DNA of 64,000 nucleotides, taken from NCBI GenBank assembly GCA_002393955.1, contig DGSK01000001.1:288356-352355 (forward strand), read 5' to 3'. This document shows, piece by piece, positions 33,713 through 41,913 of this stretch. The number at the start of each line of letters is the position of its first letter. Position 1 is the first letter of the stretch. Source of the DNA: Lachnospiraceae bacterium UBA4364. Its GTDB lineage: Bacteria; Bacillota; Clostridia; Lachnospirales; Lachnospiraceae. The translations under genes and the position numbers were made by a program. The notes below the pieces were generated by a model that was given only the letters and a program-made list of their open reading frames with translations, made no database searches and had not been told where the DNA came from.

Positions 33713-34398
33713 TACTTTATTTCCTCCTTATTCTTTTTGAAAAGATATGTCTTTCTTTCTTCACCTCGGATAAGTTTTTTAATATTCTCCGTATGACGGA
33801 TAAAACCCATTGCCATTATGATAAAAGTAAGTGCATACATCTCGTACAGCACAGCACCTGTTATCTCCACACCGTCATAGCCCTTGAAAAGCCCTGAGCA
33901 GCCCATTATCACTGTCTGACCAAAGAATCCGGCAGCCATTATAAGTGAACCTAAAGATACATAATTTGTGAGCGCAAAGGTTGCAAAGAACAGTACAAAT
34001 GCGACCGGAATGAACATCCAGTGAAATGACAGTATAAGCCCTGCCATTGACGCAATGCCCTTTCCACCTTTAAATTTGAGATAAAAAGGAAAATTGTGTC
34101 CCAGTATACTGCCGAACCCGGCATAAAGCTTTATAAGATAGATTTTATCGGGAAACTGCTCCCTGAATATAAAATAACATATGATCACGGCAAAAATAGT
34201 CTTGAATATGTCACCGAGAAAAACCAGCAGACCGGCCTTTTTCCCGAGTACCCTCAGTGTATTGGTGGTTCCGGTATTGCCTGATCCCTTCTGCCTTATG
34301 TCCACACCATAAGCTTTCCCAACAAAATATGCGGTCTCGAACATTCCGAAGATGTAGCCGACAGCCAGGCATATCAGTCTCACGAAAATAAAGTTCAT
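33712..34398 (-). CDS. plsY: Acyl-phosphate:glycerol-3-phosphate acyltransferase PlsY
   Basis: PlsY transfers an acyl group from acyl-phosphate to glycerol 3-phosphate, the first membrane step of phospholipid synthesis. It has about five membrane helices and the three PlsY motifs: the GSGNTGTTN loop, the FKGGKGIASMAG loop and a conserved membrane segment between them. The ATG at 34398 is chosen because a GGGGTG tract precedes it; a TTG-type extension overlaps der. The resulting 228 aa is usual. It is coupled to gpsA. Confidence 0.95.
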   Translation of the reverse strand: MNFIFVRLICLAVGYIFGMFETAYFVGKAYGVDIRQKGSGNTGTTNTLRVLGKKAGLLVFLGDIFKTIFAVIICYFIFREQFPDKIYLIKLYAGFGSILGHNFPFYLKFKGGKGIASMAGLILSFHWMFIPVAFVLFFATFALTNYVSLGSLIMAAGFFGQTVIMGCSGLFKGYDGVEITGAVLYEMYALTFIIMAMGFIRHTENIKKLIRGEERKTYLFKKNKEEIK

Positions 34399-34415
34399 AT
34401 GCTCACCCCTGCCGG

Positions 34416-35762
34416 TCAAAGCCCGGCATCTTTTTCCTTTCTCTCCCTTATTATAAATTTAAGAGGAGTTCCCTGGAAGCCAAAGGCATTCCTTATCTGA
34501 TTCTCAATATACCTCGTATATGAAAAGTGCATAAGCTCCTTGTCATTTACGAATATCACAAAGGTAGGCGGTTTCACCGAAACCTGTGTGATATAAAAAA
34601 GCTTAAGCCTCTTTCCTTTATCCGTAGGCGGCTGCTGCATTACTACAGCCTCACTCATTATCTCATTAAGGACTCCGGTCTGTACACGCATGGCATTATT
34701 TTCAGCCACGGTATCAATGGTTTCATAAAGCTTTGGCAGCCTCTGCCCCGTAAGCGCAGATATAAATATAATAACCGCATACGGCATAAATGACAGTATA
34801 TTTTCAATCTTCTTTTTGAATTCATTCATGGTCTTGTCGTTTTTCTCAACGGCATCCCATTTATTTACCGCTATTATCATGCCCTTGCCCCTGTCGTGGG
34901 CAATACCGGCTATCTTGGCATCCTGTTCCGTAACACCCTCTGTAGCGTCTATAACAAGGACCGTAACATCCGCTTTTTCTACGGCACCAATAGTCCTTAT
35001 TATCATGTAATGCTCCAGATCTTCTTTGATCTTATTCTTTCTTCTGAGGCCCGCTGTATCCACAAAGACATACTCTTTGCCGTTGTGTTTTACCCGGGTA
35101 TCTACCGCGTCTCTGGTCGTCCCGGCAATATCCGAAACTATTACACGATTCTCACCGATGAGCTTGTTTATTATAGAACTTTTCCCTACATTAGGCTTAC
35201 CTACAACGGCAACTCTTATGCTGTCATCCTCTTCCTCTTCATTTTCTTCCCCCTCCGGGAAATAGGATATGACCTTATCCAGAAGATCTCCTAAGCCGAT
35301 TCGCTCCGCTGAAGATATTGCATAGGGTTCTCCTAATCCCAGATTATAAAACTCATAGACATCTGCCTGCATCTTCTGGAAAGAATCCACTTTATTTACC
35401 GTAAGTACCACAGGTTTCTTGGATTTGCGAAGCATCAGTGCAACCTGCGAATCCGCATCCACAAGCCCCTGGCGTACATCCGTCATAAAGATTATGACAT
35501 CCGCTGTATCAATGGCGATCTGCGCCTGCTCACGCATCTGTGACAGTATGATATCATTTGAATCCGGCTCTATTCCGCCTGTATCGATCAGGGTGAATTC
35601 ATGTCCGGTCCAGTCAACATCCGCATATATCCTGTCCCTTGTTACCCCCGGTGTATCCTTTACTATGGAAAGCCTCTCGCCTGCCATTACATTAAAAAAA
35701 GTGGACTTCCCAACATTGGGACGACCAACAACCGCAACTACAGGTTTATTCTTTTTAGCCAT
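34416..35762 (-). CDS. der: GTPase Der (EngA), 50S assembly
   Basis: Der has two tandem G domains and a C-terminal KH-like domain and is needed for 50S subunit assembly. Both G1 loops are present (GRPNVGKSTF near residue 12 and GKPNVGKSSI near 190), with DTGG and DTAG switch regions and two NKxD motifs. The C-terminus has LKFIIRERK. At 448 aa it is standard. GGAGGT lies just before the ATG. Der-plsY-gpsA run in one direction with short gaps, so they probably form an operon. Confidence 0.96.
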   Translation of the reverse strand: MAKKNKPVVAVVGRPNVGKSTFFNVMAGERLSIVKDTPGVTRDRIYADVDWTGHEFTLIDTGGIEPDSNDIILSQMREQAQIAIDTADVIIFMTDVRQGLVDADSQVALMLRKSKKPVVLTVNKVDSFQKMQADVYEFYNLGLGEPYAISSAERIGLGDLLDKVISYFPEGEENEEEEDDSIRVAVVGKPNVGKSSIINKLIGENRVIVSDIAGTTRDAVDTRVKHNGKEYVFVDTAGLRRKNKIKEDLEHYMIIRTIGAVEKADVTVLVIDATEGVTEQDAKIAGIAHDRGKGMIIAVNKWDAVEKNDKTMNEFKKKIENILSFMPYAVIIFISALTGQRLPKLYETIDTVAENNAMRVQTGVLNEIMSEAVVMQQPPTDKGKRLKLFYITQVSVKPPTFVIFVNDKELMHFSYTRYIENQIRNAFGFQGTPLKFIIRERKEKDAGL

Positions 35763-35784
35763 TATCTACCTCCACGAAGAGACA

Positions 35785-37116
35785 TCACTTACATGATGCC
35801 GCTGACAAAACCGCCTCCAGAAGCGCACCGTCATCCTGACCAACAGTTATCACCTCACATCCCAGCTGCTCCCTGACCTGTGTAAGTGTCATATCGTCAA
35901 GGAAGACCTCTTCCCCGTGCCTTAACATATTGCCCGTTATAAGAAGCGCTTTCCCTATGTTAGTTTCCTTAAGCTGCGCCACAAGATCCTGTCCGGTGAT
36001 AAGACCGGATACAGTGATGCGCTCACCAAAGAAATCATTCCTTATAGCCCTTACATTTATCTTTATCTGAGGCCACACTGTCATTATCTCCGAAGCAAGC
36101 ATAGATAGTGTATCATACGCACTCCGTCCCGTTGCTATCGTAAGACTTGTGCTTTCGGGGACTATTCCGCTGCCCTTATATTCCTCTATTGCCTCCCTTG
36201 TGGCATTGACAAGAAGCCTTACCATGCCTACGCCGTTTTCAAGCTGAAGATATCCGTCGTAACGCTCCTCTTCGGGAATATCCCTTTCCGCTTTCAGGTA
36301 CCACTCATCTGATGCCTGCACAAAATGGGTTCCGTACTTTTCAAACGCAATCTTCTGGTATCCCTCTATGATGTCGATAACCTCACAGGCATCTTCCTTC
36401 TCAAAGGGTTCCAATGCATACAGCCTGTCACGATATTTAGAAAGGCCGACCGGAACAACGGAAAGACTCTGCATAACCGGCATATAGTCCATAAGCTTTT
36501 CGATGGAATACCTGAGCTCATCGCCGTCATTTACCCCCTTACAGAGCACTATCTGACCGTTCATGGTTATCTCTGCTTCATAGAGCCTGTCAAGATATGA
36601 CAGCGCCTGACCCGCATACTTATTCCGAAGCATCTTTACCCTGAGCTCCGGATTCATGGTCTGCACGGATATGTTTATGGGCTCCATCCTGTATCTTATG
36701 ACACGGTCGATTTCTTTTTCTGACCAGTTGGTCAAAGTCACATAGTTTCCCTGCAGGAATGACAGTCTCGTATCATCATCCTTAAAATATATGGTAGGCC
36801 GCATTCCTCTGGGATTCTGGTCTATAAAGCAGAAGATACAGCTGTTTCTACAGGACCTGCATTCGTCCATAAGCCCCGAGTCAAAGACTATGCCTAAGTC
36901 CTCATCCTCGTCCTTATCTATCTCTAACAGCCATTCCTCTCCGGATTCCTTCCTGACAAGCACTTCCAGATATGTGTCCATACACAGGAAATCATAATCA
37001 AAGATATCCTCTAACTCCCGGTCACCTATCCTTACGATTTCATCACCGGGAACTATCTCCAGCTCCTCGGCTATGCTGCCGGGCTTAATTGCCTTGACTA
37101 TGTGTTTCTTTGGCAT
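35785..37116 (-). CDS. PDZ-like/radical-SAM protein of the DUF512 family
   Basis: An N-terminal PDZ-like domain (VKAIKPGSIAEELEIVPGDEIVRIG) precedes a radical-SAM-like segment with CRSCRNSCIFCFIDQ, where the CxxxCxxC cluster cysteines are intact (near residue 85-95), and a C-terminal DUF512 domain (VGLSKYR, then ITVSGLITGQDL, then GEEVFLDDMTLTQVRE). This protein family is widespread in Clostridia and without a firm function. Length 443 aa. Its ATG lies right after the tyrS stop, and it runs in line with der, so it may be part of the same long transcript. Confidence 0.85.
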   Translation of the reverse strand: MPKKHIVKAIKPGSIAEELEIVPGDEIVRIGDRELEDIFDYDFLCMDTYLEVLVRKESGEEWLLEIDKDEDEDLGIVFDSGLMDECRSCRNSCIFCFIDQNPRGMRPTIYFKDDDTRLSFLQGNYVTLTNWSEKEIDRVIRYRMEPINISVQTMNPELRVKMLRNKYAGQALSYLDRLYEAEITMNGQIVLCKGVNDGDELRYSIEKLMDYMPVMQSLSVVPVGLSKYRDRLYALEPFEKEDACEVIDIIEGYQKIAFEKYGTHFVQASDEWYLKAERDIPEEERYDGYLQLENGVGMVRLLVNATREAIEEYKGSGIVPESTSLTIATGRSAYDTLSMLASEIMTVWPQIKINVRAIRNDFFGERITVSGLITGQDLVAQLKETNIGKALLITGNMLRHGEEVFLDDMTLTQVREQLGCEVITVGQDDGALLEAVLSAASCK

Positions 37117-37117
37117 A

Positions 37118-38341
37118 TCAACCTAATGTATATTTCATGAAATTCTTCTTTCCCTTTTTAAGGATAAAGTCTGAACCAAAATCATCTTTTGCAAATGTAT
37201 GTTTGGGATCGGTGATCTTTTCGCCATTTACGCTTACGCCGCCCTGCTCCACATTTCTTCTTGCATCAGATCTTGTTGTTGCAAGCCCTGCCTTGCAGAT
37301 AATGGTCACGATATCCACATTTCCGTCATTGAAATCCTCATCATTAAGTATCGTGGAAGGCATGTTTTCCGAATTTCCGGATCCGGTAAAGAGCGCAAGG
37401 CTGGCTTCCTTTGCCTTATCAGCTTCTTCCTTGCCGTGTACAAGAGCGGTAAGCTCCCACGCAAGTATCTGCTTAGCTTCGTTTAACTGTGCGCCTTCCC
37501 ATGAGTCCATTTCCCTGATCTGCTCCATGGGAAGGAATGTAAGCATACGTATGCACTTAAGGACATCGGCATCCGCAATATTTCTCCAGTACTGGTAGAA
37601 TTCAAAAGGAGATGTCTTTTCAGCATCAAGCCAAACGGCTCCCCTTTCGGTCTTGCCCATCTTCTTGCCCTCGGAATTAAGCAGGAGCACCTGTGTCATG
37701 GCATAAGCGTCCTTGCCTAACTTCCTTCTGATAAGCTCGGTTCCTGCCAGCATATTGGACCACTGGTCATCTCCGCCGAACTCCATATTACAGCCGTATT
37801 TCTGGAACAATGTATAGAAATCATATGCCTGCATTATCATGTAGTTGAATTCAAAGAATGTAAGGCCCTTTTCCATCCTCTGCTTGTAGCACTCAGCCCT
37901 GAGCATATTGTTTACAGAAAAATGAGGTCCTACTTCCCTTAATAGATCGATGTAATTAAGTTGAAGCAGCCAGTCCGCATTATTTACGACTCTTGCCTTG
38001 CCTTCACCGAATTCTATGAAACGGCTCATCTGCTTCTTGAAGCATTCTATATTGTGGTCAATGATCTCAGGTGTGAGCATCTTTCTCATATCAGTCTTTC
38101 CTGAAGGATCACCTATCATTCCCGTGCCGCCGCCTAAAAGAGCAATAGGCTTATTTCCGGCTGACTGCAGCCTCTTCATAAGACATAAAGCCATGAAATG
38201 ACCTACATGCAGCGAATCTGCCGTAGGATCAAAACCTATATAAAAGGTTGCATTTCCGCTGTTTACAAGTTCACGGATATCATCTTCATCCGTTGTCTGT
38301 GCAATAAGTCCTCTTTCTTTTAACTCTTCAAAAATTCCCAT
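37118..38341 (-). CDS. tyrS: Tyrosyl-tRNA synthetase
   Basis: Class I synthetase that charges tRNA-Tyr. The HIGH motif reads HVGH (GFDPTADSLHVGHFMA), and the KMSKS loop reads KMGKT, a known variant of the TyrRS class. LLGGGTGMIGDPSGK and GGDDQWSN are the tyrosine-pocket blocks, and a C-terminal S4 RNA-binding domain (RSDARRNVEQGGVSVNGEKI) closes the 407 aa. The gap upstream to the SGNH gene is only 48 bp, too short for a T-box leader, so it is not regulated in that common way here. Confidence 0.97.
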   Translation of the reverse strand: MGIFEELKERGLIAQTTDEDDIRELVNSGNATFYIGFDPTADSLHVGHFMALCLMKRLQSAGNKPIALLGGGTGMIGDPSGKTDMRKMLTPEIIDHNIECFKKQMSRFIEFGEGKARVVNNADWLLQLNYIDLLREVGPHFSVNNMLRAECYKQRMEKGLTFFEFNYMIMQAYDFYTLFQKYGCNMEFGGDDQWSNMLAGTELIRRKLGKDAYAMTQVLLLNSEGKKMGKTERGAVWLDAEKTSPFEFYQYWRNIADADVLKCIRMLTFLPMEQIREMDSWEGAQLNEAKQILAWELTALVHGKEEADKAKEASLALFTGSGNSENMPSTILNDEDFNDGNVDIVTIICKAGLATTRSDARRNVEQGGVSVNGEKITDPKHTFAKDDFGSDFILKKGKKNFMKYTLG

Positions 38342-38389
38342 AGCCTTTCTCCTTGATCTAATTTACATTGTGTTCCTCTGTGTCAGAAC

Positions 38390-39610
38390 TTACTCTTCAC
38401 CTTCGCTGTCAGATTCCTCCGACTCTTCACTGTCCTCATCGTCGCTGTCGTCGTCTTCGTCACTGTCATTGCCATCATCGTCGTCATCATCGTCGCTGTC
38501 ATCATCGTTGCTGTCATCATCGTCGCCGTCATCATCATCGTCGTCGTCACTGTCATCAGCATCTTCCGAATCTGACTCTTCTTCCTCGTCGTCAGCCTCT
38601 AATATATACGGGTCTATACATCCCTTTACCACCAGATAACCCTTGGCAGAAAAGTGAATGCCGTCTGTAGTATTGTCCTGCTCGATAAAGCCGTTTTCGT
38701 CAGCCAAAGCATTGAATATATTTATATATGTATAATCATAATCATCACACAACTCTTCAAGCATTACATTTACTTCGCCGTTGATGTATTCGGGAGTTAC
38801 ACCAAATCTCCCGTTCATTTCCTGGCTCATGGGTGCAAGTGAAAGGAAATAGATCTCACATTCTCCTTCATCAAACATATCCTCCAGCGAATTCATCAGC
38901 TCACCGTAGTATATCTTCATAAGGTCAACATTCTGACCAAATATGATGTTATTGGTTCCTATCAGGATGAACAGTTTTCTGGGCTTGGTTTTCCTTATCT
39001 GATCCAGCCTTGCTTTAAGCCCGGAGATAACATCACCGCCTATTCCTCTGTTCTTAACAGTAAATGAGGGATACATCTCATGCCATTCGCATCTTTCTAT
39101 CAGGCTGTCTCCTGCCATAACAATATCTGTAGGAGACGAATAAAGGGACTCAAAGCGATAAAACCTCATATCATAATTATCCCCCGGTGCACAATACTGA
39201 TCATACCGGCCTGTAGTGCTTGGAAAAAAAGCATTGGTATTTATGACAACATCATACTCTTCCTCAGAAACCGCTCCCAAAAGCTTGGCTTCAGCCACAC
39301 CCACACGCTTGGTCATATCTTCCAGCTGTTCGGTAAGTTCCCTGGCCTGCTTATCCTTTTCAGCCTGAAGGCCGTTATAGTTCCTGCCCAGATCATCATA
39401 TTCCTTTACCAGTCCGTCATGCTCAGTTTGCAAAGCATCCAGCTCGGCCCTTATACTTTCTTCCGTTTCCAGCGATCTTGCGTTGTCATTCTTATTTTTT
39501 TCTACAGAAAGTGCAAGCAGCACACCTAAAGCTATGGATATGACTAACATCCCGAAAAAAAGCGGGAGCCATATATTAAATTTTTTTTTCTTTCTATTTT
39601 TTTCTGACAT
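38390..39610 (-). CDS. Membrane-anchored SGNH/GDSL hydrolase with 67-residue acidic tail
   Basis: A basic N-terminus (EKNRKKKKFN) and one membrane helix (about 13-33) lead to a coiled coil (about 45-100) and an SGNH esterase domain: MAGDSLIE (nucleophile Ser), NRGIGGDV, LIGTNN and DGIHFSAKGY (Asp-x-x-His). The domain should face outside. The last 67 residues (340-406) consist only of Asp, Glu, Ser, Gly, Asn and one Ala, from a GAT/GAC/TCA-type trinucleotide run. SGNH proteins often deacetylate or esterify surface glycans; the acidic tail may bind cations or wall polymers. GGAGG precedes the ATG. Confidence 0.85.
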   Translation of the reverse strand: MSEKNRKKKKFNIWLPLFFGMLVISIALGVLLALSVEKNKNDNARSLETEESIRAELDALQTEHDGLVKEYDDLGRNYNGLQAEKDKQARELTEQLEDMTKRVGVAEAKLLGAVSEEEYDVVINTNAFFPSTTGRYDQYCAPGDNYDMRFYRFESLYSSPTDIVMAGDSLIERCEWHEMYPSFTVKNRGIGGDVISGLKARLDQIRKTKPRKLFILIGTNNIIFGQNVDLMKIYYGELMNSLEDMFDEGECEIYFLSLAPMSQEMNGRFGVTPEYINGEVNVMLEELCDDYDYTYINIFNALADENGFIEQDNTTDGIHFSAKGYLVVKGCIDPYILEADDEEEESDSEDADDSDDDDDDDGDDDDSNDDDSDDDDDDDGNDSDEDDDSDDEDSEESEESDSEGEE

Positions 39611-39636
39611 AGGTCCTCCAAAACAACACGGGGAAT

Positions 39637-39645
39637 ATTATATCA
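39637..39645 (-). promoter_or_regulatory. Extended -10 promoter element for the SGNH gene
   Basis: TGATATAAT on the minus strand (39645-39637) is a perfect extended -10, about 27 bp before the ATG at 39610. Downstream tyrS, DUF512, der, plsY and gpsA could share this promoter. Confidence 0.5.
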
Positions 39646-39703
39646 CAATTCGAAAGCTATCACCACACTATGATTACTTAACTGCATTTCAGCCTATATA
39701 TAA

Positions 39704-40342
39704 TTATCGAACCAAATTTTCCATATACTCTTCATAGGATATGTACTCACCGCCCATACTTTCCAGGAAATCCGTATGAAACTGGCAGTCTATCATGGGA
39801 GTTCCTGCCTTATTAAGAAGTCCTGCAAGCATTACAAGCGCTAATTTCGATCCGTTTTCATGGTCCGAATACATGCTCTCCCCGAAGAAATTCTTTCCAA
39901 TAACTACACCGTACAGGCCGCCGGCTATCACTCCGTCCACTTTTGACTCGACCGCCATGGCATAACCTTCACGGTTCAGGGCAGCATAAGCCTCTTCCAT
40001 CTCGTCCGTTATCCAGGTCCCCACATTGCTTTCGCGCTTTACCCTGCATCTGTGCATGGTATCGGAAAAATCCCGCTCTATCACAGCCTCCACATCATGC
40101 TTTCTCATATATTTTGACAAAGAATGGGATATATGGATTTTTTCCGGGCGTATGACGAACCTTTTCTTCGGACACCACCACATAATTGGCTGATCAGGCC
40201 CATACCAGGGAAATATTCCATGTGAATATGCCAGCAGCAACCGGTCAATGCACAGGTCCCCGCCTACAGCCAATAGGCCGTCATCATCCGCCAGTGTCGG
40301 ATCCGGAAAAGCTATTCGGTTCTCATCAAGCTTAAATACCAT
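39704..40342 (-). CDS. aat: Leucyl/phenylalanyl-tRNA-protein transferase
   Basis: Aat moves Leu or Phe from charged tRNA to proteins with N-terminal Arg or Lys, marking them for ClpS/ClpAP in the N-end rule. The protein has the family blocks FPDPTLADDDGLLAVGGDL, YSHGIFPWY, WWCPKKRFVI, NVGTWITDEM, GGLYGVVIGKNFFGESM and DCQFHTDFLESMG. At 212 aa it is slightly shorter than the E. coli enzyme. It is uncommon among well-studied Firmicutes. No SD; a TAAAAT box (40354-40349) ends 6 nt before the ATG, but without a good -35. Confidence 0.93.
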   Translation of the reverse strand: MVFKLDENRIAFPDPTLADDDGLLAVGGDLCIDRLLLAYSHGIFPWYGPDQPIMWWCPKKRFVIRPEKIHISHSLSKYMRKHDVEAVIERDFSDTMHRCRVKRESNVGTWITDEMEEAYAALNREGYAMAVESKVDGVIAGGLYGVVIGKNFFGESMYSDHENGSKLALVMLAGLLNKAGTPMIDCQFHTDFLESMGGEYISYEEYMENLVR

Positions 40343-40381
40343 GTATTGATTTTATCCCCGTTCCCAGCCCTCGTCTTACAG

Positions 40382-40432
40382 TTGACAATAAGTAGTAAAA
40401 ATACATAATAATCTGTACATATGTGTATGTAC
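40382..40432 (+). promoter_or_regulatory. Orphan plus-strand promoter with an 18-bp inverted repeat at its start site
   Basis: TTGACA (40382-40387) and CATAAT (40404-40409) are 16 bp apart. The predicted start (about 40416) falls in GTACATA-TGTG-TATGTAC (40415-40432). No plus-strand gene follows; only minus-strand genes lie downstream. Confidence 0.35.
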
Positions 40433-40498
40433 TGGGCGTACTATGTATCCTGCCATTAAGAACTAGTATATGTCCCCAAACAAGCAAGACTACAATTA

Positions 40499-40732
40499 CT
40501 ACTGACCAAAATATCCGCACCCAGACCTCGCCGGTGCCTCTTCCCCCGATTCGTAATGAGCCCTGAACGACATATTTATCTCGCTTATTTCACGCTTACC
40601 GTCTATGTAGTCCTGGTACATTTCCGCAAGGCCGCTTGCACAGCCGTCACAGGAACCATTGACATTGCCGATGGACTCAGCAACTATACGCTCACGTTCT
40701 TCCCTTGTGGTATCTTTTATTAATATGCTCAT
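40499..40732 (-). CDS. Small cysteine-containing protein of unknown function
   Basis: The 77-aa protein has no recognised domain. It holds a CDGCASG motif (near residues 28-34), an amphipathic helix (LAEMYQDYIDGKREISEIN) and an end rich in Gly/Cys (ARSGCGYFGQ). The CxxC and third Cys could bind a metal. GGAGG before the ATG and the 15-bp distance to the exonuclease stop support a real gene in that operon. Function is unknown. Confidence 0.65.
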   Translation of the reverse strand: MSILIKDTTREERERIVAESIGNVNGSCDGCASGLAEMYQDYIDGKREISEINMSFRAHYESGEEAPARSGCGYFGQ

Positions 40733-40747
40733 AAAGCCTCCGTACTA

Positions 40748-41305
40748 CTATATTCGCCCAATTTCATATGCCTCAACCGGAAGGCCCAGCATCCGCATAA
40801 TGTCTAATTCATCTATGGCATCCTGAAGTGCATTGTGCATCTCACAGTACCGCCTGTTTCCTGATATAAGCCGTGTCATTGGCTCCACACCGTAATCTCT
40901 TTTAAGCCTTCCAGTTTTACAGCAGGCAGCATCATCCGGAATAAACGGATTATACTGCTTGTATGCTGCAAGCCTCATTATGTCATACCAAGCAAATGAT
41001 GAAAACTCCCTGAGATGGCTTTTATCAAAAGATGCATTATAGGCATAAATATGTGTTACGCCCTCAGACTTGAACCATCCGTCAATCTTCCCCAGTGCGT
41101 CTTTCCTTGATGTAACCATTGTATCTTTTTCCGGTATCAAAAAAAGCTCGTGCGAAAACAGGCCTCCCTCTCTATACTCCGGATCCAATACAAAATATCC
41201 GGTATCAAGCGGGGCGTAATCACTGCTATCCGCTATCACCACACCGATGGACATTACAACATTGCCCCAAGTGGTTTCTGTATCTATAACTGCTATCCTG
41301 CTCAT
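40748..41305 (-). CDS. DEDD-family 3'-5' exonuclease (DnaQ-like)
   Basis: The 185-aa protein has the exonuclease motifs: Exo I DTETT (residues 7-11), Exo II in AYNASFDKSHL near 100 and Exo III HNALQDAIDE near 160 with the His-x4-Asp pattern. The family includes the DNA polymerase III epsilon proofreading subunit and stand-alone RNases. It is a single-domain enzyme, so polymerase proofreading cannot be assigned. AGGA precedes the ATG. Confidence 0.8.
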   Translation of the reverse strand: MSRIAVIDTETTWGNVVMSIGVVIADSSDYAPLDTGYFVLDPEYREGGLFSHELFLIPEKDTMVTSRKDALGKIDGWFKSEGVTHIYAYNASFDKSHLREFSSFAWYDIMRLAAYKQYNPFIPDDAACCKTGRLKRDYGVEPMTRLISGNRRYCEMHNALQDAIDELDIMRMLGLPVEAYEIGRI

Positions 41306-41353
41306 TTCAATTCCTCGTGAATGCAGTACAAGCCACCTGCATTTTGAGTCTTA

Positions 41354-41396
41354 TCTTTGTGTAAAGAGGCTGCCGCTTTAAGTTTGCGACAGCCCC
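41354..41396 (-). repeat. Inverted repeat after the frameshifted ORF
   Basis: GGCTGCCGC and GCGACAGCC (about 41367-41394) pair with one wobble. The consensus GGGGCTGTCGCAAA is reminiscent of the ends of some clostridial insertion sequences, but it could equally be a weak terminator for the minus-strand ORF. No transposase is seen. Confidence 0.3.
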
Positions 41397-41408
41397 TTAT
41401 AAACTCTT

Positions 41409-41583
41409 TTATTCGTCTATTTTCTGTGCAAATTCTTCAACGCTCTGTGACCGGGACGCTAATAAATGCAGGGCACAAAGCACAATCACATTCCTGCTGT
41501 CCTGAAGATATTTTAACATGTTTTCTATATCCCTGCTACCGCCCTTACCACTCAGCATAAGCTAAAGAAACTTTTTTAGCCAC
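41409..41583 (-). pseudogene. Short frame-disrupted ORF with a good ribosome site
   Basis: GAGGAG (41594-41589) stands 5 nt before a GTG at 41583 that opens MAKKVSLAYAEW and then stops at TAA (41547-41545). A plus-one shift just before that stop continues KGGSRDIENMLKYLQDSRNV and ends at 41409 with FAQKIDE; that second part also has its own ATG at 41558 (49 aa) but no SD. It could be a decayed small gene, a plus-one-frameshifted gene or two unrelated frames. No family is recognised. Confidence 0.35.
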
Positions 41584-41649
41584 TAAAACTCCTCAAATTT
41601 AATCAACTGCATTTCAAAACCAAGTGGATTTACCTTTTACCTTTTAACT

Positions 41650-41790
41650 TTGCCTGACAATGTCATTTTCTTTGACAACAATGGAAATGATATAATAAAG
41701 ATTGCCAAGATGCTTAATACTGCTGACGGTACAGACGAGGACAATCTGATCTCATACGGTACTATATCCGGCACATATACGGCAGAATAG
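41650..41790 (+). pseudogene. C-terminal coding remnant
   Basis: The plus frame ending TAG at 41788 reads LPDNVIFFDNNGNDIIKI, then MLNTADGTDEDNLISYGTIS and GTYTAE, which has the look of real protein sequence. It has no proper start or ribosome site, and the frame is open only from 41587, so it may be the tail of a gene lost here. The low-confidence call rests on composition only. Confidence 0.3.
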
Positions 41791-41809
41791 TTTCCCGCAT
41801 GCTGATAAA

Positions 41810-41874
41810 TAAAAAACGGCGGCCCGCAATTGCATCCGTAACGGAGCATCCGCAGGTCGTCGTTATTTTTTCAC
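41810..41874 (-). terminator. Bidirectional terminator after the yraN operon
   Basis: AACGGCGGCC (41815-41824) pairs with GGTCGTCGTT (41855-41864) through GC and GU pairs. A TTTTTT run follows on both strands, stronger on the minus strand, and it lies about 40 bp after the yraN stop. Confidence 0.6.
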
Positions 41875-41913
41875 AAACCATTTGTCATCGGATCAAAACA
41901 TGTTTATATATAG

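Noticed and set aside
37110..37598. 162-codon plus-strand ORF opposite tyrS
   Set aside because: Antisense shadow of a well-conserved gene with no ribosome site.
38342..38389. T-box leader before tyrS
   Set aside because: Only 48 bp separate tyrS from the upstream gene, too short for a T-box.
38368..38670. Ser-rich and His/Arg-rich plus-strand ORFs
   Set aside because: They are the complement of the Asp/Ser triplet run in the SGNH hydrolase tail.
40332..40520. 62-codon minus-strand ORF with a signal-peptide-like start
   Set aside because: It overlaps the end of the 77-aa gene and the aat start out of frame, has no ribosome site, and covers promoter elements.
41637..41849. 70-codon minus-strand ORF with a hydrophobic middle
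   Set aside because: No SD, and its hydrophobic stretch is the antisense of the Asp/Asn-rich plus-strand remnant.
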